25,583 nt of DNA, taken from DAOVQB01 sp023128935 (GTDB lineage Bacteria > Eisenbacteria > RBG-16-71-46 > CAIMUX01 > WJJG01). Positions 1-8,107 of the stretch are shown one piece after another. Position 1 is the stretch's first letter, and every line of letters begins with the position of its first letter. The DNA lies in assembly GCA_030628905.1 (NCBI GenBank), contig DAOVQB010000042.1, forward strand, positions 1-25,583, read 5' to 3'. The notes under the pieces were generated by a model, which did no database searches, was not told where the DNA came from, and saw only the letters and a program-made list of their open reading frames with translations. The translations under genes and the position numbers were made by a program.

Positions 1-726
1 GACAAGGCTCACGGCGACAATCGCCCGCTGCAGGCGCTCGGTGTCCAGCTCCACCTGTTCGGCGCTGCCACCTTGTTCGTGGTACTGACGGACCAGCGCA
101 GCGTTCTCCCGGGCCTGTGCGAGATAGATCACGGTTGTCACATTTCCAGCACCAAGGACCAGGAGGAAGACCACCATCGCTCCAACGGCAGTTGCTCTCT
201 TCATGCGGCTTGTCGACATTGCAGACTGGGCAGATTGCCAGGGATGCTCAAAGAGTCTAGCAATGATAACCTCGAGGATAGCCAGTGCGGATGCGGGAGC
301 CAGTGCCACCATCACGCCCAGGATCGAATGCTGTCGGATATTCAGAACGAATGGCAAGGTGTACCAGGTCAGTGCGAATTCGGCCAGGAAGCACGCGACA
401 GCACAGCCACCAAAGATAGCCGCCCGCACAACACTCCCTCGCGGGGCATTTGCCCGGCGCTTCTCCTCCTCCGTGAGTTTCTGATGGGTCTCTTCGCTCT
501 CCCTGCTGAGACGGTCCCTCTCCCGCAGAGCCATGGCGTGCTCTGTTTTCTCTCGCTCAATGCAATCGAGGGCAACCTGGCGGCTCTCCGCGTCAATCAA
601 GGCCTTGAGATCCTCCAGTCGCTTCGGGGAGGGGGGGTACCCAATGTTAGCAATGACCTCTGCAGCCGGCATTGTTAGGCTTTTCTGTTCACCTCGCACC
701 AACTGAAACCTGATTCGCTCTGTCAT
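1..726 (-). CDS. Three-TM membrane protein with charged N-terminal helix (3' end beyond window)
   Basis: This gene starts at the ATG at 726-724 on the minus strand, preceded by a GAGGAG ribosome site, and stays open to base 1 (242 codons), so its C-terminus lies outside the window. Residues 1-35 are globular. Residues about 36-95 are highly charged, rich in Glu, Arg and Lys, and probably form a helix or coiled coil. Hydrophobic segments at about 100-125, 134-155 and 178-203 look like three membrane helices, and another charged helix follows. I do not recognise a family. Its start lies 38 bases inside the end of the preceding gene (stop at 689), so it is very likely translated together with that membrane protein and the VWA protein above it. 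The role is probably as the membrane component of a VWA-based envelope complex; that is inference from context only. Confidence 0.8.
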   Translation of the reverse strand, partial: MTERIRFQLVRGEQKSLTMPAAEVIANIGYPPSPKRLEDLKALIDAESRQVALDCIEREKTEHAMALRERDRLSRESEETHQKLTEEEKRRANAPRGSVVRAAIFGGCAVACFLAEFALTWYTLPFVLNIRQHSILGVMVALAPASALAILEVIIARLFEHPWQSAQSAMSTSRMKRATAVGAMVVFLLVLGAGNVTTVIYLAQARENAALVRQYHEQGGSAEQVELDTERLQRAIVAVSLV

Positions 727-1471
727 CGCGCTGCTCCTCGTCTGAGTTCTTCAAGGTTAGCGGGAGTGGGACTCCGCCGTTTTTCTTCCGCGCTAGAGCG
801 GCGCGGCCATGGTGATATCGGTAGATGGCCAGGAGACGTTTCCGATGGTTCTGAAGCCACTCCATGGCTCGCCGTCGTTGCTCCTCCTCGGTAGTCTGCT
901 GCGAAAGCAGCTCCCAGCTTTGAACGTGTTCCCGGTTGGCCTTCTTTTGAAGCTGTCTGTGCTTGAAGTCGCGTTGGAATCGATAGAACCAGTGATCCCA
1001 GGGCAGGTGAAGAAACAGGACAACCAAGAGAGCGCCTGCGGAAAGAATCGTCCAACCGCGCTGTTCAAGTGCCACGAGCTGCAACATCTCCAACGCAAGG
1101 CCTACGGTCACAGCGAGAAGGATGATGCACAGATCTAGCAGGTACCTGCGTCGCGAGTTCGCAAACTGCCCGCCTGCGGAACCCTGGGGCGGTGGTGTGG
1201 CCTCGAGGGCTTCGAGTTCCGTTAGAACGTCCCGGCGACGGCTCTCAACCTGCTCCTGTCTGCTCTGCGTGGCGCTAGGGTTCGGGATGGCGCCATTGCG
1301 CTGGTTACACAGCAACTCCAGCGTAGCATCCACCAGGTCCTCGTACTCGTCGCCGGTACCACAGAGGCCATCGGCAATTGCCCAGGTGATCGCCGTAGAC
1401 TCCAGCTCGGCCAGCTTCTGGGCAATTGCAGTATCTTGTTCCAGTCCGGATGTGTTGCTGACAGTGCTCAT
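689..1471 (-). CDS. Two-TM membrane protein, middle gene of VWA operon
   Basis: The product has 260 residues. A longer frame runs upstream, but the ATG at 1471-1469 has an AGGAGG site at the right distance and overlaps the stop of the upstream VWA gene as ATGA, which fixes the start. Residues 1-108 are soluble, acidic and helical with a Pro/Gly linker near 93-101. Two hydrophobic helices lie at about 111-131 and 140-160. Residues 161-260 form a strongly basic, Gln/Glu/Arg-rich tail likely to be cytoplasmic and helical. No family is recognised. The end overlaps the start of the following three-TM gene by 38 bases. The ATGA overlap argues for translational coupling and a stoichiometric complex with the VWA protein; this is inferred from gene order. 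Confidence 0.8.
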   Translation of the reverse strand: MSTVSNTSGLEQDTAIAQKLAELESTAITWAIADGLCGTGDEYEDLVDATLELLCNQRNGAIPNPSATQSRQEQVESRRRDVLTELEALEATPPPQGSAGGQFANSRRRYLLDLCIILLAVTVGLALEMLQLVALEQRGWTILSAGALLVVLFLHLPWDHWFYRFQRDFKHRQLQKKANREHVQSWELLSQQTTEEEQRRRAMEWLQNHRKRLLAIYRYHHGRAALARKKNGGVPLPLTLKNSDEEQRDDRANQVSVGAR

Positions 1472-2232
1472 CGCGAGCCTCCTGACTTCATTGCAAAGTG
1501 TGTCTCGAAGCAGACCAGTTCTCCTCCGAGACTGATGACAAGCTCTGTCCAGAACTGCCTGAGAATGCGGCGGCCATTGACGGGCCGGGAAGCTCCCGGG
1601 GGCACGTTGTTCAGGAGGCAGTAGACTTGAACCTGGGCCAGCGTCGAACCAGGCCATCCGTGGCGCGCAAGAAGAGCGGCGACGAGATTACCGATGCCGT
1701 TCTCCGGCAGGGCGGTGCGTTCGAGATTGATGTCAGAGCTTGAGTGCAACATGTCCGAGGCAAAGATAAGCTTTGTGTGCCATTTGCAGGGATCGGCATG
1801 ACAGCGATCGATAGCTCCGAGGAGATCGGTTGCCTTGGCGGCTTTCTTGATGGTCATGGCGCGCTGAATTGCCTCGCCCGCCTCTCTGCGAACCACGGTC
1901 ATCTCTGAGCGAGCGCGCTGGAGTTCACCCATTACGGCATCCTGCGGCACAGCCGATATCTTCCCCATATAGAGCGGGGCTGCGTCGCGGGTCCTGTCAT
2001 GAATCGCGAATATCTGGATGCAATCGCCGGGCTGCATGCAGCCGAGCACTTCGTCGATGAGCAGCTGAACCCAATGATTCCTCTGGGCCACCGAAGAAAT
2101 GGAACCTGTCTGGTCAATGAAGATGAGATACTGAGTGTGAATCACCTCGGACTTGCGGACACCGGTCGAAGCGAGGCAAAACAACCCGAGCCCGAGCAGA
2201 CAGATAATCGAGATTAACCCAAATCGGTTCAT
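1468..2232 (-). CDS. Membrane-anchored von Willebrand factor A (VWA) domain protein
   Basis: The product has 254 residues. The ATG at 2232-2230 is chosen because an AGGAGA site lies just upstream; the frame itself opens further up. An N-terminal hydrophobic stretch (about 4-22) acts as signal anchor or signal peptide; a Cys at 19 is present but the surrounding residues are not a good lipobox. A VWA fold follows: strand 'YLIFID' with MIDAS residues D40-x-T42-x-S44, a conserved-type threonine at T135 in ATDLLGAID, and the third MIDAS acidic residue in FASD (D160). This is a complete metal-ion-dependent adhesion motif, so divalent-cation-dependent protein binding is expected, probably outside the cytoplasmic membrane. 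It is the first gene of an overlapping three-gene operon with two membrane proteins. The exact partner is unknown. Confidence 0.85.
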   Translation of the reverse strand: MNRFGLISIICLLGLGLFCLASTGVRKSEVIHTQYLIFIDQTGSISSVAQRNHWVQLLIDEVLGCMQPGDCIQIFAIHDRTRDAAPLYMGKISAVPQDAVMGELQRARSEMTVVRREAGEAIQRAMTIKKAAKATDLLGAIDRCHADPCKWHTKLIFASDMLHSSSDINLERTALPENGIGNLVAALLARHGWPGSTLAQVQVYCLLNNVPPGASRPVNGRRILRQFWTELVISLGGELVCFETHFAMKSGGSR

Positions 2233-2579
2233 TGGACTTCTCCTTCGGCTTTCCAACAAGGGGTCTGTTGGTTGCCCAGTCCATTGTGCTCCCGAGGGCA
2301 CGGGCTCGCCTCAGGGCTGCGCTCACACCCGCAGCTGCAGCGAGCGCACAGCATGAGTAGGCAGCGCGGTAGAGGACTGTTAGGCGGTTGTTTGCTCCCA
2401 GCTAATCGGTGAGGCTCCGGACGGCTGTCTTGTGCTCAGTGCAAGGGTCCAACTATAGGGAGGGTGGAATTCGTGAATTTGCTCGTAGCGACGAGATCAA
2501 TCTCAGAGTATAGAACTGCAGATGTGAGGAGTATGTCGTTGGCATTCTCTGACCCGGTCCAGAGAGGGTGGGTTGAGCA
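2233..2579. promoter_or_regulatory. Divergent intergenic region between VWA operon and metallophosphoesterase
   Basis: This 347-base gap separates the VWA operon (leftward) from the phosphoesterase (rightward), so it must hold at least one leftward promoter. No convincing -35/-10 pair was found by eye. Hairpins are visible at 2286-2301 (GTGCTCCCGAGGGCAC) in what would be the VWA 5' leader, and at 2316-2335 (GCTGCG / CGCAGC). A TGTTAGGCGG decamer at about 2377-2386 recurs in the 82-bp repeat upstream of the second TIR gene. No gene was seen here. Confidence 0.4.
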
Positions 2580-3524
2580 ATGGTCCGTTTTGCGATCTTC
2601 GGGGACACTCACGGCCATCTCCGGTTGATGTTTCAACTTGCCAGGTTCTGGCAGAAGAACCACGGAGTGCATCTCGACGGGATTCTGCAGTGCGGAGACC
2701 TGGGGTTCTTCCCGAACCCGGATATGCTCGACAAGGCAACCCGGAAGTTCGCAGATCGGGACCCGGAGGAATTGGGTTTCAGCCGCTACTTCGTCCGACC
2801 GGAGCCGCCAAGGACGGCGCCCCCGCGGAGCGATCCCTGCCTCGAGCGTACCCTACGCGGTGACGCTAGCGATCTGAACACTGTCCGCTGTCCGGTGATC
2901 TTCTGTCATGGCAATCACGAGGATTTCCAGGCACTCGAGCGGCTTCCGGTGAACCAGGTCTTCGTGGCTGTCGATGTGTTCGATCGAGTCCATCTCCTGC
3001 GTTCAGGCTACATCGTGACCCATGCTGGACTGCAGCTCGCGGCACTGGGTGGCGGCGTGGAGCCTGAGGGTGTCGAAAACGACCACGGGCTCGCCGAACC
3101 CTGGAAATGGGTCGGTTACAGAGCCTGTGAGCGGCTTCTTCAACTGCACCGCGGGGCGGTCGATATGCTTTTGGCGCACTGCGCTCCGCATTGCTATGAA
3201 GGCGGGGCGCCCGCATATGGATCCAAGCGACTGCGCCAGGTCATCGAGCATCTGCAACCGACCTGTGTGTTTTTCTCGCACCACAAGGGCCCCATTGCAC
3301 CCTATGCGATTGGGCGAACGAACTGTTTCTGGTTGAATGATGTCAACTTCGCGACCGGCTCTGGCGGAATCAACGTGTGCGGCAATCTCAACTCTGGCTG
3401 CATGGGGATTCTCGAGTGGGAAACCTCAGGTGAGTATTCCTTCGACGTCGTGGCGGAGCCGTGGTTCGCAGGTGTGACCCCGGTCAACTGGCAAGCCGGC
3501 GATTCTCTCCGCCCGGGCGGGTGA
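2580..3524 (+). CDS. Calcineurin-like metallophosphoesterase
   Basis: The product has 314 residues. The ATG at 2580 is preceded almost immediately by an in-frame TGA, so this is the earliest ATG. All five metallophosphoesterase motifs can be read: GDTHGH (D9, H11), CGDLG (D40), GNHE (N112, H113), LAHCAP (H200) and SHHKG (H234/H235). These residues normally bind two metal ions and hydrolyse phosphomono- or diesters, in the cytoplasm since no signal peptide is seen. Between the second and third motifs there is an unusually long insertion (about residues 44-108) that could shape the substrate pocket. The gene stands alone between divergent and convergent neighbours. The substrate is unknown; a nucleotide or cyclic dinucleotide is conceivable given the nearby nucleotide-signalling genes but is speculation. 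Confidence 0.9.
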   Translation: MVRFAIFGDTHGHLRLMFQLARFWQKNHGVHLDGILQCGDLGFFPNPDMLDKATRKFADRDPEELGFSRYFVRPEPPRTAPPRSDPCLERTLRGDASDLNTVRCPVIFCHGNHEDFQALERLPVNQVFVAVDVFDRVHLLRSGYIVTHAGLQLAALGGGVEPEGVENDHGLAEPWKWVGYRACERLLQLHRGAVDMLLAHCAPHCYEGGAPAYGSKRLRQVIEHLQPTCVFFSHHKGPIAPYAIGRTNCFWLNDVNFATGSGGINVCGNLNSGCMGILEWETSGEYSFDVVAEPWFAGVTPVNWQAGDSLRPGG

Positions 3525-3575
3525 TGGGATTGCGTGCCGGGGCGCGGAAAGGGCAGAGCGATTAAGGTGGTACTG

Positions 3576-3594
3576 GGGACCAAGGGCTGGTCCC
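3576..3594. terminator. Hairpin between convergent genes
   Basis: A perfect 7-bp inverted repeat (GGGACCA / TGGTCCC) with a 5-base loop lies in the 140-base gap between the phosphoesterase and the end of the leftward secreted-protein operon. Its place between converging transcripts fits a bidirectional terminator, but no T tract follows on either strand, so it is not a standard intrinsic terminator. Confidence 0.4.
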
Positions 3595-3664
3595 GCAGAT
3601 TGAGATCGGGAGCTATCTGTGGACGGCAGACATGATGGCATCCTGCGGAAGTGGATGGCACGGG

Positions 3665-4345
3665 TCAATGCGGAGTATGCTCCACGAACTCCCTCCTCCA
3701 GATACGGTGTTCCTTCTCTTCCCCAGACTTGTGAATGAACGAGTGTGCGGCTAGTCCACCGAATGCACCAAAGAGGCCCCAACTAAGGGCGCGGCTACCA
3801 CCTTCAATTGGGTGGTCGGCAATTGCAGCATCGTAGAAGGCCGCTGCAGCGAGTCCGGCAAGGATTGTCCCCGTCCTCATTCGCTGGCGTTGGGCCCGAA
3901 TGGCTGCACTCTCAAGGTCCATGATATCCTTCAGATTGGTGTATGTGATTCCGACGCTGTCAGCCCGCGTCTCAATGACGACCTTGTTAGTACCGACAGA
4001 TCTGATCACACCATAGTCCGTGCTACGCTTTCCGCTCTTGTGCTTGAACCTCATAGGAAGGGAGAACCTATCCGGTCCAGCAGTGCGATCCACGAGCGAC
4101 TGGAGATTCGCACTGCCGATCTCGGATCCCTTAAGGTGCACGTCAGCTTTGGGCATCGAGATGAGCAGCGCACATAGCAGACCTCCACTTGCTATAACGG
4201 CATAGGTCATCAGCTCCGAATCGGATGTGATTCCCGGCAGATCCTCGGTTCGGGGATGCCATTGGGCAAGCGCATCATGCTGCAGCAGAGCAGAGCCAAT
4301 GACAACTGCAACAAGCATCTTCACTATCGAATCCATTGTCTTCAT
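3665..4345 (-). CDS. Secreted/TM protein with AQWH motif after signal peptide (last gene of DUF1598 operon)
   Basis: The product has 226 residues. GTG codons lie just upstream, but the ATG at 4345-4343 has a GGAGGT site exactly 6 bases away and is preferred. Residues 1-27 form a signal peptide ending ...DALA, followed by QWHPRTEDL. A hydrophobic helix lies at about 46-63. A soluble part (about 70-155) contains strand-like segments, and Ala/Gly-rich hydrophobic stretches at about 157-176 and 187-204 may be further membrane helices. No family is recognised. It follows the DUF1598-like gene by 25 bases. The start of the mature protein (A-QWH, short acidic linker, hydrophobic helix) matches the first gene of the same operon (7673-8107), suggesting a shared lineage or a shared processing/localisation signal. 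Confidence 0.8.
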   Translation of the reverse strand: MKTMDSIVKMLVAVVIGSALLQHDALAQWHPRTEDLPGITSDSELMTYAVIASGGLLCALLISMPKADVHLKGSEIGSANLQSLVDRTAGPDRFSLPMRFKHKSGKRSTDYGVIRSVGTNKVVIETRADSVGITYTNLKDIMDLESAAIRAQRQRMRTGTILAGLAAAAFYDAAIADHPIEGGSRALSWGLFGAFGGLAAHSFIHKSGEEKEHRIWRREFVEHTPH

Positions 4346-4370
4346 CACCACACCTCCAATCCAATCTCTA

Positions 4371-6491
4371 TCAAAACCAATGACGATGATTTAGCACACT
4401 GCGGCTGATGTCCCAGGAGAAAAGGCCGTACACGCCGGAAAGCTTGTCATTGTCACTTCCTGTGGTCCCTATGCCGACCGCGATTTCGTTGTCATGGAAG
4501 CACAAGATGGCCTTCGCGCGCAGATCGTGTCTGTCGTTGTGAGCGTTCTTGCGATCATCTGTCCATACGGATACACACTCCAGACCGTATGCCGTTATTG
4601 GCCCTTTGGAGGACAACGGCGAACGCAAAGCGATGCCAATGCCCGGGGCACGCTTGGGGCTTCGTCCGCATTGAATGAGCATCGAGCACGAAAGGCAAAC
4701 ATACAACTGATCCAAGACTCGCGAATCACCCATGAGACCGCCGATGAGGGTGAGATTCCTCTGGGCAATCCCAATGCGTTGTTCCGAAGGTACAGAGTAC
4801 TGTCCCCGGCGATCGGTCCAGTACTTTTCATAGATCTTCCCGCCCATGGGCAGAACGCAATCGAAGTTCAGCAGAACCCTGGATCGGACTCGGTGCCTGG
4901 AGGTGAGCAAGTAGAAGGATCCGAGTCGGAGGCTTCCCATTCCCGCAGCGATGGCAAGGGCCTTCATACCGTATTCGTGCCCATCGCTTGCAGAGACAAG
5001 TGCAGAGCGAATCTCGAAGGGGGCTATTGCTCGAAGGCGCAGGCGATTGCCGAGCACCAGCGCAGTACTGATCTCGGCGGACAGCACGGTGTTTCCGGCT
5101 AGCCCGAAGAGGATGGCCGTGGGTGGGTCATAGGTGTTCCCGAGATCGTATTTGAGGCCCAGGGACAGACACGTTTCGAGCAGGTTGAATCCCAGCGGAG
5201 CGGGATTGGCGGCGGGGGGCTCTTCGGCAACCGTGCCTGTATGAGATGGCCCATTGCTCCTGCCCCTAACCAATTGGTTGCGCTCTGCGATTGACGAAGG
5301 CAATCGGTTAGCGGCCTCCGCTGGCCCGGATTGCTGCATCTGGGCATGGGTCCGGGCAGGGGTGAGCCGGGCCTCGCTTTGCCCGGGGGAGATGCAGAGG
5401 GGCCAAGATACGCTCTGGGGGGAGGGGCGGGTAAGCAAGACGGCCTTCGCGAATGCAGAGGGATCACCATCTCCAACCCGCGTTGCGAGCGACCGAAGAT
5501 AGAGACCTCCTTGCGAGGAGATTGCGAAACCGAGGCCTGCCTCGCCATGCTGGACGATCTGAACTGAGAAGGGAGTTTCGACATGCCCGACCGTGTACTC
5601 ATTCAGCCAGAAATCCAGGTCAGGCGGCACTTTCAGGGTCATGACTACCTGACAGATTGCGTAGAGCCTGACAAGCGAACGCAACTCTTCAAGAACGGGG
5701 TGGGCCTGTGCGATTTCATCGTAGTGTTCGGAAAAGGCCTCCGCAAACTCTAGTCCCCACTGCTTCTTCAGGCGGGCGGTGCGAGGCAAGAGTCGCGGGT
5801 TGCTCCACGTCCCCTTTCCCAGCACAAAATGACTGGCCAAGCGCACATCGCAGTTGTGAAGCATCACGGCCTCTCTGGATTTCGCTAAGCGCGCTTGATC
5901 TGGAACGAAGAAGAATATCGATCGGAAGGGGTATCTTCCTTCTCCCGCGCCATGGGCCTTGGTCCACTCACGCTCGCGCACCCATGGTGTCTGTATCTCG
6001 GGCACACCTATCGGGACGAGTCCAAGCGTCATTCGTTTGAGAAGATAATCTGCCTCAAAGCAGACTCTGCCGAATCTGGAACCTCCTATGCCAGCGAAAT
6101 AGGTTACCACCTGCCGGTTAGAATCTCCGATGGTGTCCGGATCTATGGACACCCCTGGGGGCTCAGCATTGCCATGGGAGATGAGTCCCCGCATTTGTGT
6201 GACCAGATCATCCAGAAAGAGTGGGGGCAGATCTGTGCGTTGGCGTCCGATCAGGATCAGATCTTGATTGGTCGTATCGATCATCGCACCCATCGGATAC
6301 GTGATGAAGCCCAGCTCCTGGACCTCATCTGATAAGATTGAATGCGGGCTCTGTATGGCAGCTTGTGCTGCCTTCATCGAGAAGCACGTGTAGTCATTCG
6401 TGCCTTCGTTCCCCCCGGCAGTGGCCGGGGGGAACAGGACCGCGCAAGCAACGGCACAGCCAACCGAGCTGACACATTTGCTGAAAGGCAT
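4371..6491 (-). CDS. Secreted DUF1598-like protein with beta-barrel-like C-terminus
   Basis: The product has 706 residues. The ATG at 6491-6489 shares a base with the upstream TPR gene's stop (TGATG), favouring it over the GTG one codon earlier. A signal peptide covers about residues 1-26. Residues about 55-290 match what I remember of DUF1598, a secreted domain common in Planctomycetes: DLILIG, LPPLFLDDLV, GVSIDP, CFEADYLLKRMTLGL, FFFVPD, then FAEAFSEHYDEIA and PVLEELRSLVRLYAI. Residues about 300-345 are beta-rich, and about 380-430 are a low-complexity linker rich in Pro, Ser and Gln. From about 430 to the end there are alternating hydrophobic/polar strands with turns, and the protein ends in ...HRHWF; a terminal Phe with strand pattern is typical of outer-membrane barrels. 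DUF1598 function is unknown. The gene is coupled to a secreted TPR gene. Confidence 0.75.
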   Translation of the reverse strand: MPFSKCVSSVGCAVACAVLFPPATAGGNEGTNDYTCFSMKAAQAAIQSPHSILSDEVQELGFITYPMGAMIDTTNQDLILIGRQRTDLPPLFLDDLVTQMRGLISHGNAEPPGVSIDPDTIGDSNRQVVTYFAGIGGSRFGRVCFEADYLLKRMTLGLVPIGVPEIQTPWVREREWTKAHGAGEGRYPFRSIFFFVPDQARLAKSREAVMLHNCDVRLASHFVLGKGTWSNPRLLPRTARLKKQWGLEFAEAFSEHYDEIAQAHPVLEELRSLVRLYAICQVVMTLKVPPDLDFWLNEYTVGHVETPFSVQIVQHGEAGLGFAISSQGGLYLRSLATRVGDGDPSAFAKAVLLTRPSPQSVSWPLCISPGQSEARLTPARTHAQMQQSGPAEAANRLPSSIAERNQLVRGRSNGPSHTGTVAEEPPAANPAPLGFNLLETCLSLGLKYDLGNTYDPPTAILFGLAGNTVLSAEISTALVLGNRLRLRAIAPFEIRSALVSASDGHEYGMKALAIAAGMGSLRLGSFYLLTSRHRVRSRVLLNFDCVLPMGGKIYEKYWTDRRGQYSVPSEQRIGIAQRNLTLIGGLMGDSRVLDQLYVCLSCSMLIQCGRSPKRAPGIGIALRSPLSSKGPITAYGLECVSVWTDDRKNAHNDRHDLRAKAILCFHDNEIAVGIGTTGSDNDKLSGVYGLFSWDISRSVLNHRHWF

Positions 6492-7624
6492 CACGACCCC
6501 GCCTGACGCGTGGCTGCCACCTGAGGCTCCAGGGCAGGTCTTGGATAGCCGAGGGTGAAGCGTGTGACCAGCTCCGCGTGGCTCTCGGTATCGTGCACCA
6601 CGGCGTTGTCACCCTCGCGGATTGCGAAGAAGATACCCTTTCTCATGTTGAATCTTGCCATGATGTCCATCTTTAACTGCAATCTGGCGGTGAAGTCACT
6701 CGCCTTCACTGCCAAGTCGGCTGCGAGTCGACCGAAGTCGATTCTCATCCCACGTAGGTCGGTGAAACCTTGACGATTCGCAATTCTCCCAAGAGCACTT
6801 GTAGTATCTGTCGGGTTGGCAAGGGCGGAGGCGTTCATCCTGACAAATAAGTCGGCAGGCAGCTTTGCCTCCGCTGCCAGGATATCGGCCGTCGCTTTGC
6901 CGCGGTCACCTTGGATTGCGTGGCAGCATGCCCGTCCATTGTGAGCAAGCGCATGGTTAGGGTCCAACGCGATGGCACGGGAGAAGGCGTTGTTTGCGCC
7001 GGTGCAAACGTTTCGTTGTAGGTAGTTGACACCCATGCTGGCATGGACGTCCGCGAAGTCGACGCAATACTCCATGACCTGCTGGAAGTCCATGAAAGCT
7101 GAATCCAGATTGCCGCTGAGATCATTGACCACGCCGCGTGCGTTCAGAGCGAGACAGAACTGGGGACTCAGGTCTGCGGCTCGATCGAAGGCGGCAAGCG
7201 CAGCTGCGAAATCGCCATATCTGGCCAAGGCGTCGCCATTGAGGTAGTGGGCGATATGGGAGTTGGGATGTTGAGCGACTTGCTCGGCCGTCCAATTCCT
7301 CCACGCGGAAAGGGACGTGGTGTCGATGATGACACCAAAGATGCGGGCAGCGCCGTTGTTCGCGCCCAATGCATAGGCAGCATGGCCTGCAAGCAGTTGG
7401 ACTCGGGGGTCTGTCGACATACAGCTGTCACGAGGCAGGGATGCAAGCAAAGCCTCCCAGTTCCCGTCGAGAAGTGCATCCCGAACAGCGTCGGATTGCA
7501 GAAAGGCGGACGCTGGATCAGGGCCATCGGAGAGATGGTGGGGGAGTGAATGGGCTGGAGTGGTGATTGCCGCGAACACCGCGATGAGCAGGAGAAGGTC
7601 GCGGACGTGTGCGTAGCGAAGCAT
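6491..7624 (-). CDS. Exported tetratricopeptide repeat (TPR) protein
   Basis: The product has 377 residues. The ATG at 7624-7622 follows a strong AGGAGG site. Residues 1-26 are a signal peptide (hydrophobic LLLLIAVFAAI, end near PAHS). About four TPR units lie at 123-156, 157-190, 191-224 and 225-257, recognisable by the G-x-A-LxxxGdxxxAxxxFxxAxxLxP pattern (for example GDFAAALAAFDRAADLSP and NNAFSRAIALDPN). The region before them (about 35-115) is helical. The C-terminal 100 residues are not recognised. TPRs are protein-binding scaffolds, here expected in the periplasm. The stop codon overlaps the ATG of the DUF1598-like gene by one base, so the two products probably act together; the TPR protein may be an adaptor for it. 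Confidence 0.88.
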   Translation of the reverse strand: MLRYAHVRDLLLLIAVFAAITTPAHSLPHHLSDGPDPASAFLQSDAVRDALLDGNWEALLASLPRDSCMSTDPRVQLLAGHAAYALGANNGAARIFGVIIDTTSLSAWRNWTAEQVAQHPNSHIAHYLNGDALARYGDFAAALAAFDRAADLSPQFCLALNARGVVNDLSGNLDSAFMDFQQVMEYCVDFADVHASMGVNYLQRNVCTGANNAFSRAIALDPNHALAHNGRACCHAIQGDRGKATADILAAEAKLPADLFVRMNASALANPTDTTSALGRIANRQGFTDLRGMRIDFGRLAADLAVKASDFTARLQLKMDIMARFNMRKGIFFAIREGDNAVVHDTESHAELVTRFTLGYPRPALEPQVAATRQAGS

Positions 7625-7672
7625 TGAGAACCTCCTTTCAGATCATTGGTGAAGGCCAGGGGCCCGTGCAGA

Positions 7673-8107
7673 CTAGAGTCGGGCGGTAACGCCGAGGGCG
7701 AAGCCATCCTTGTGCAACGCGCATAGCGGCATCAGGCGCCAGCCGGAGGGTGTCTTGGACGACCGCCTTCCTTGGGCGGTATTGCTGGTCAAGCGGCTGC
7801 CCGGGTCTGACATCGCCCAGGCAACGGGGATGCTTTGGGGAAGGCTCGAAAGACTCTCGTTGGTGGTATCTGCTGGGCTAGCCTCGTCATCGTGTGAGCT
7901 ACTGGATTTCTTGATAAGCGCGATGGTGACCACTGTAGCGATCACCAGACCGCCGACAATGACGGCCTTCGTCGGGAATCCTTCTTCCTTGATGTCGGAA
8001 TTGTGATGCCATTGAGCGGCTGCCGGGTTGGGCATAGCTGCCAAGGCAGTCAGCACTCCAAGGAATATACCGACGACAACAGCACAGGGTGACAAACTGC
8101 GAGTCAT
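7673..8107 (-). CDS. Small exported protein with one TM helix (first gene of DUF1598 operon)
   Basis: The product has 144 residues. The ATG at 8107-8105 lies 7 bases after an AGGAGG site; an ATG closer to that site is in another frame. A signal peptide covers about 1-31, ending ...NPAAA, and the mature protein begins QWHHNSD. A hydrophobic helix follows at about 49-67 (AVIVGGLVIATVV...), then a Lys/Ser/Asp-rich linker and an 80-residue tail with short hydrophobic strands. No family is recognised. The A-QWH plus short linker plus TM plan matches the last gene of this operon (3665-4345), although the remaining sequence is not obviously alike. It leads the leftward operon and lies 48 bases before the TPR gene. 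Confidence 0.75.
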   Translation of the reverse strand: MTRSLSPCAVVVGIFLGVLTALAAMPNPAAAQWHHNSDIKEEGFPTKAVIVGGLVIATVVTIALIKKSSSSHDDEASPADTTNESLSSLPQSIPVAWAMSDPGSRLTSNTAQGRRSSKTPSGWRLMPLCALHKDGFALGVTARL

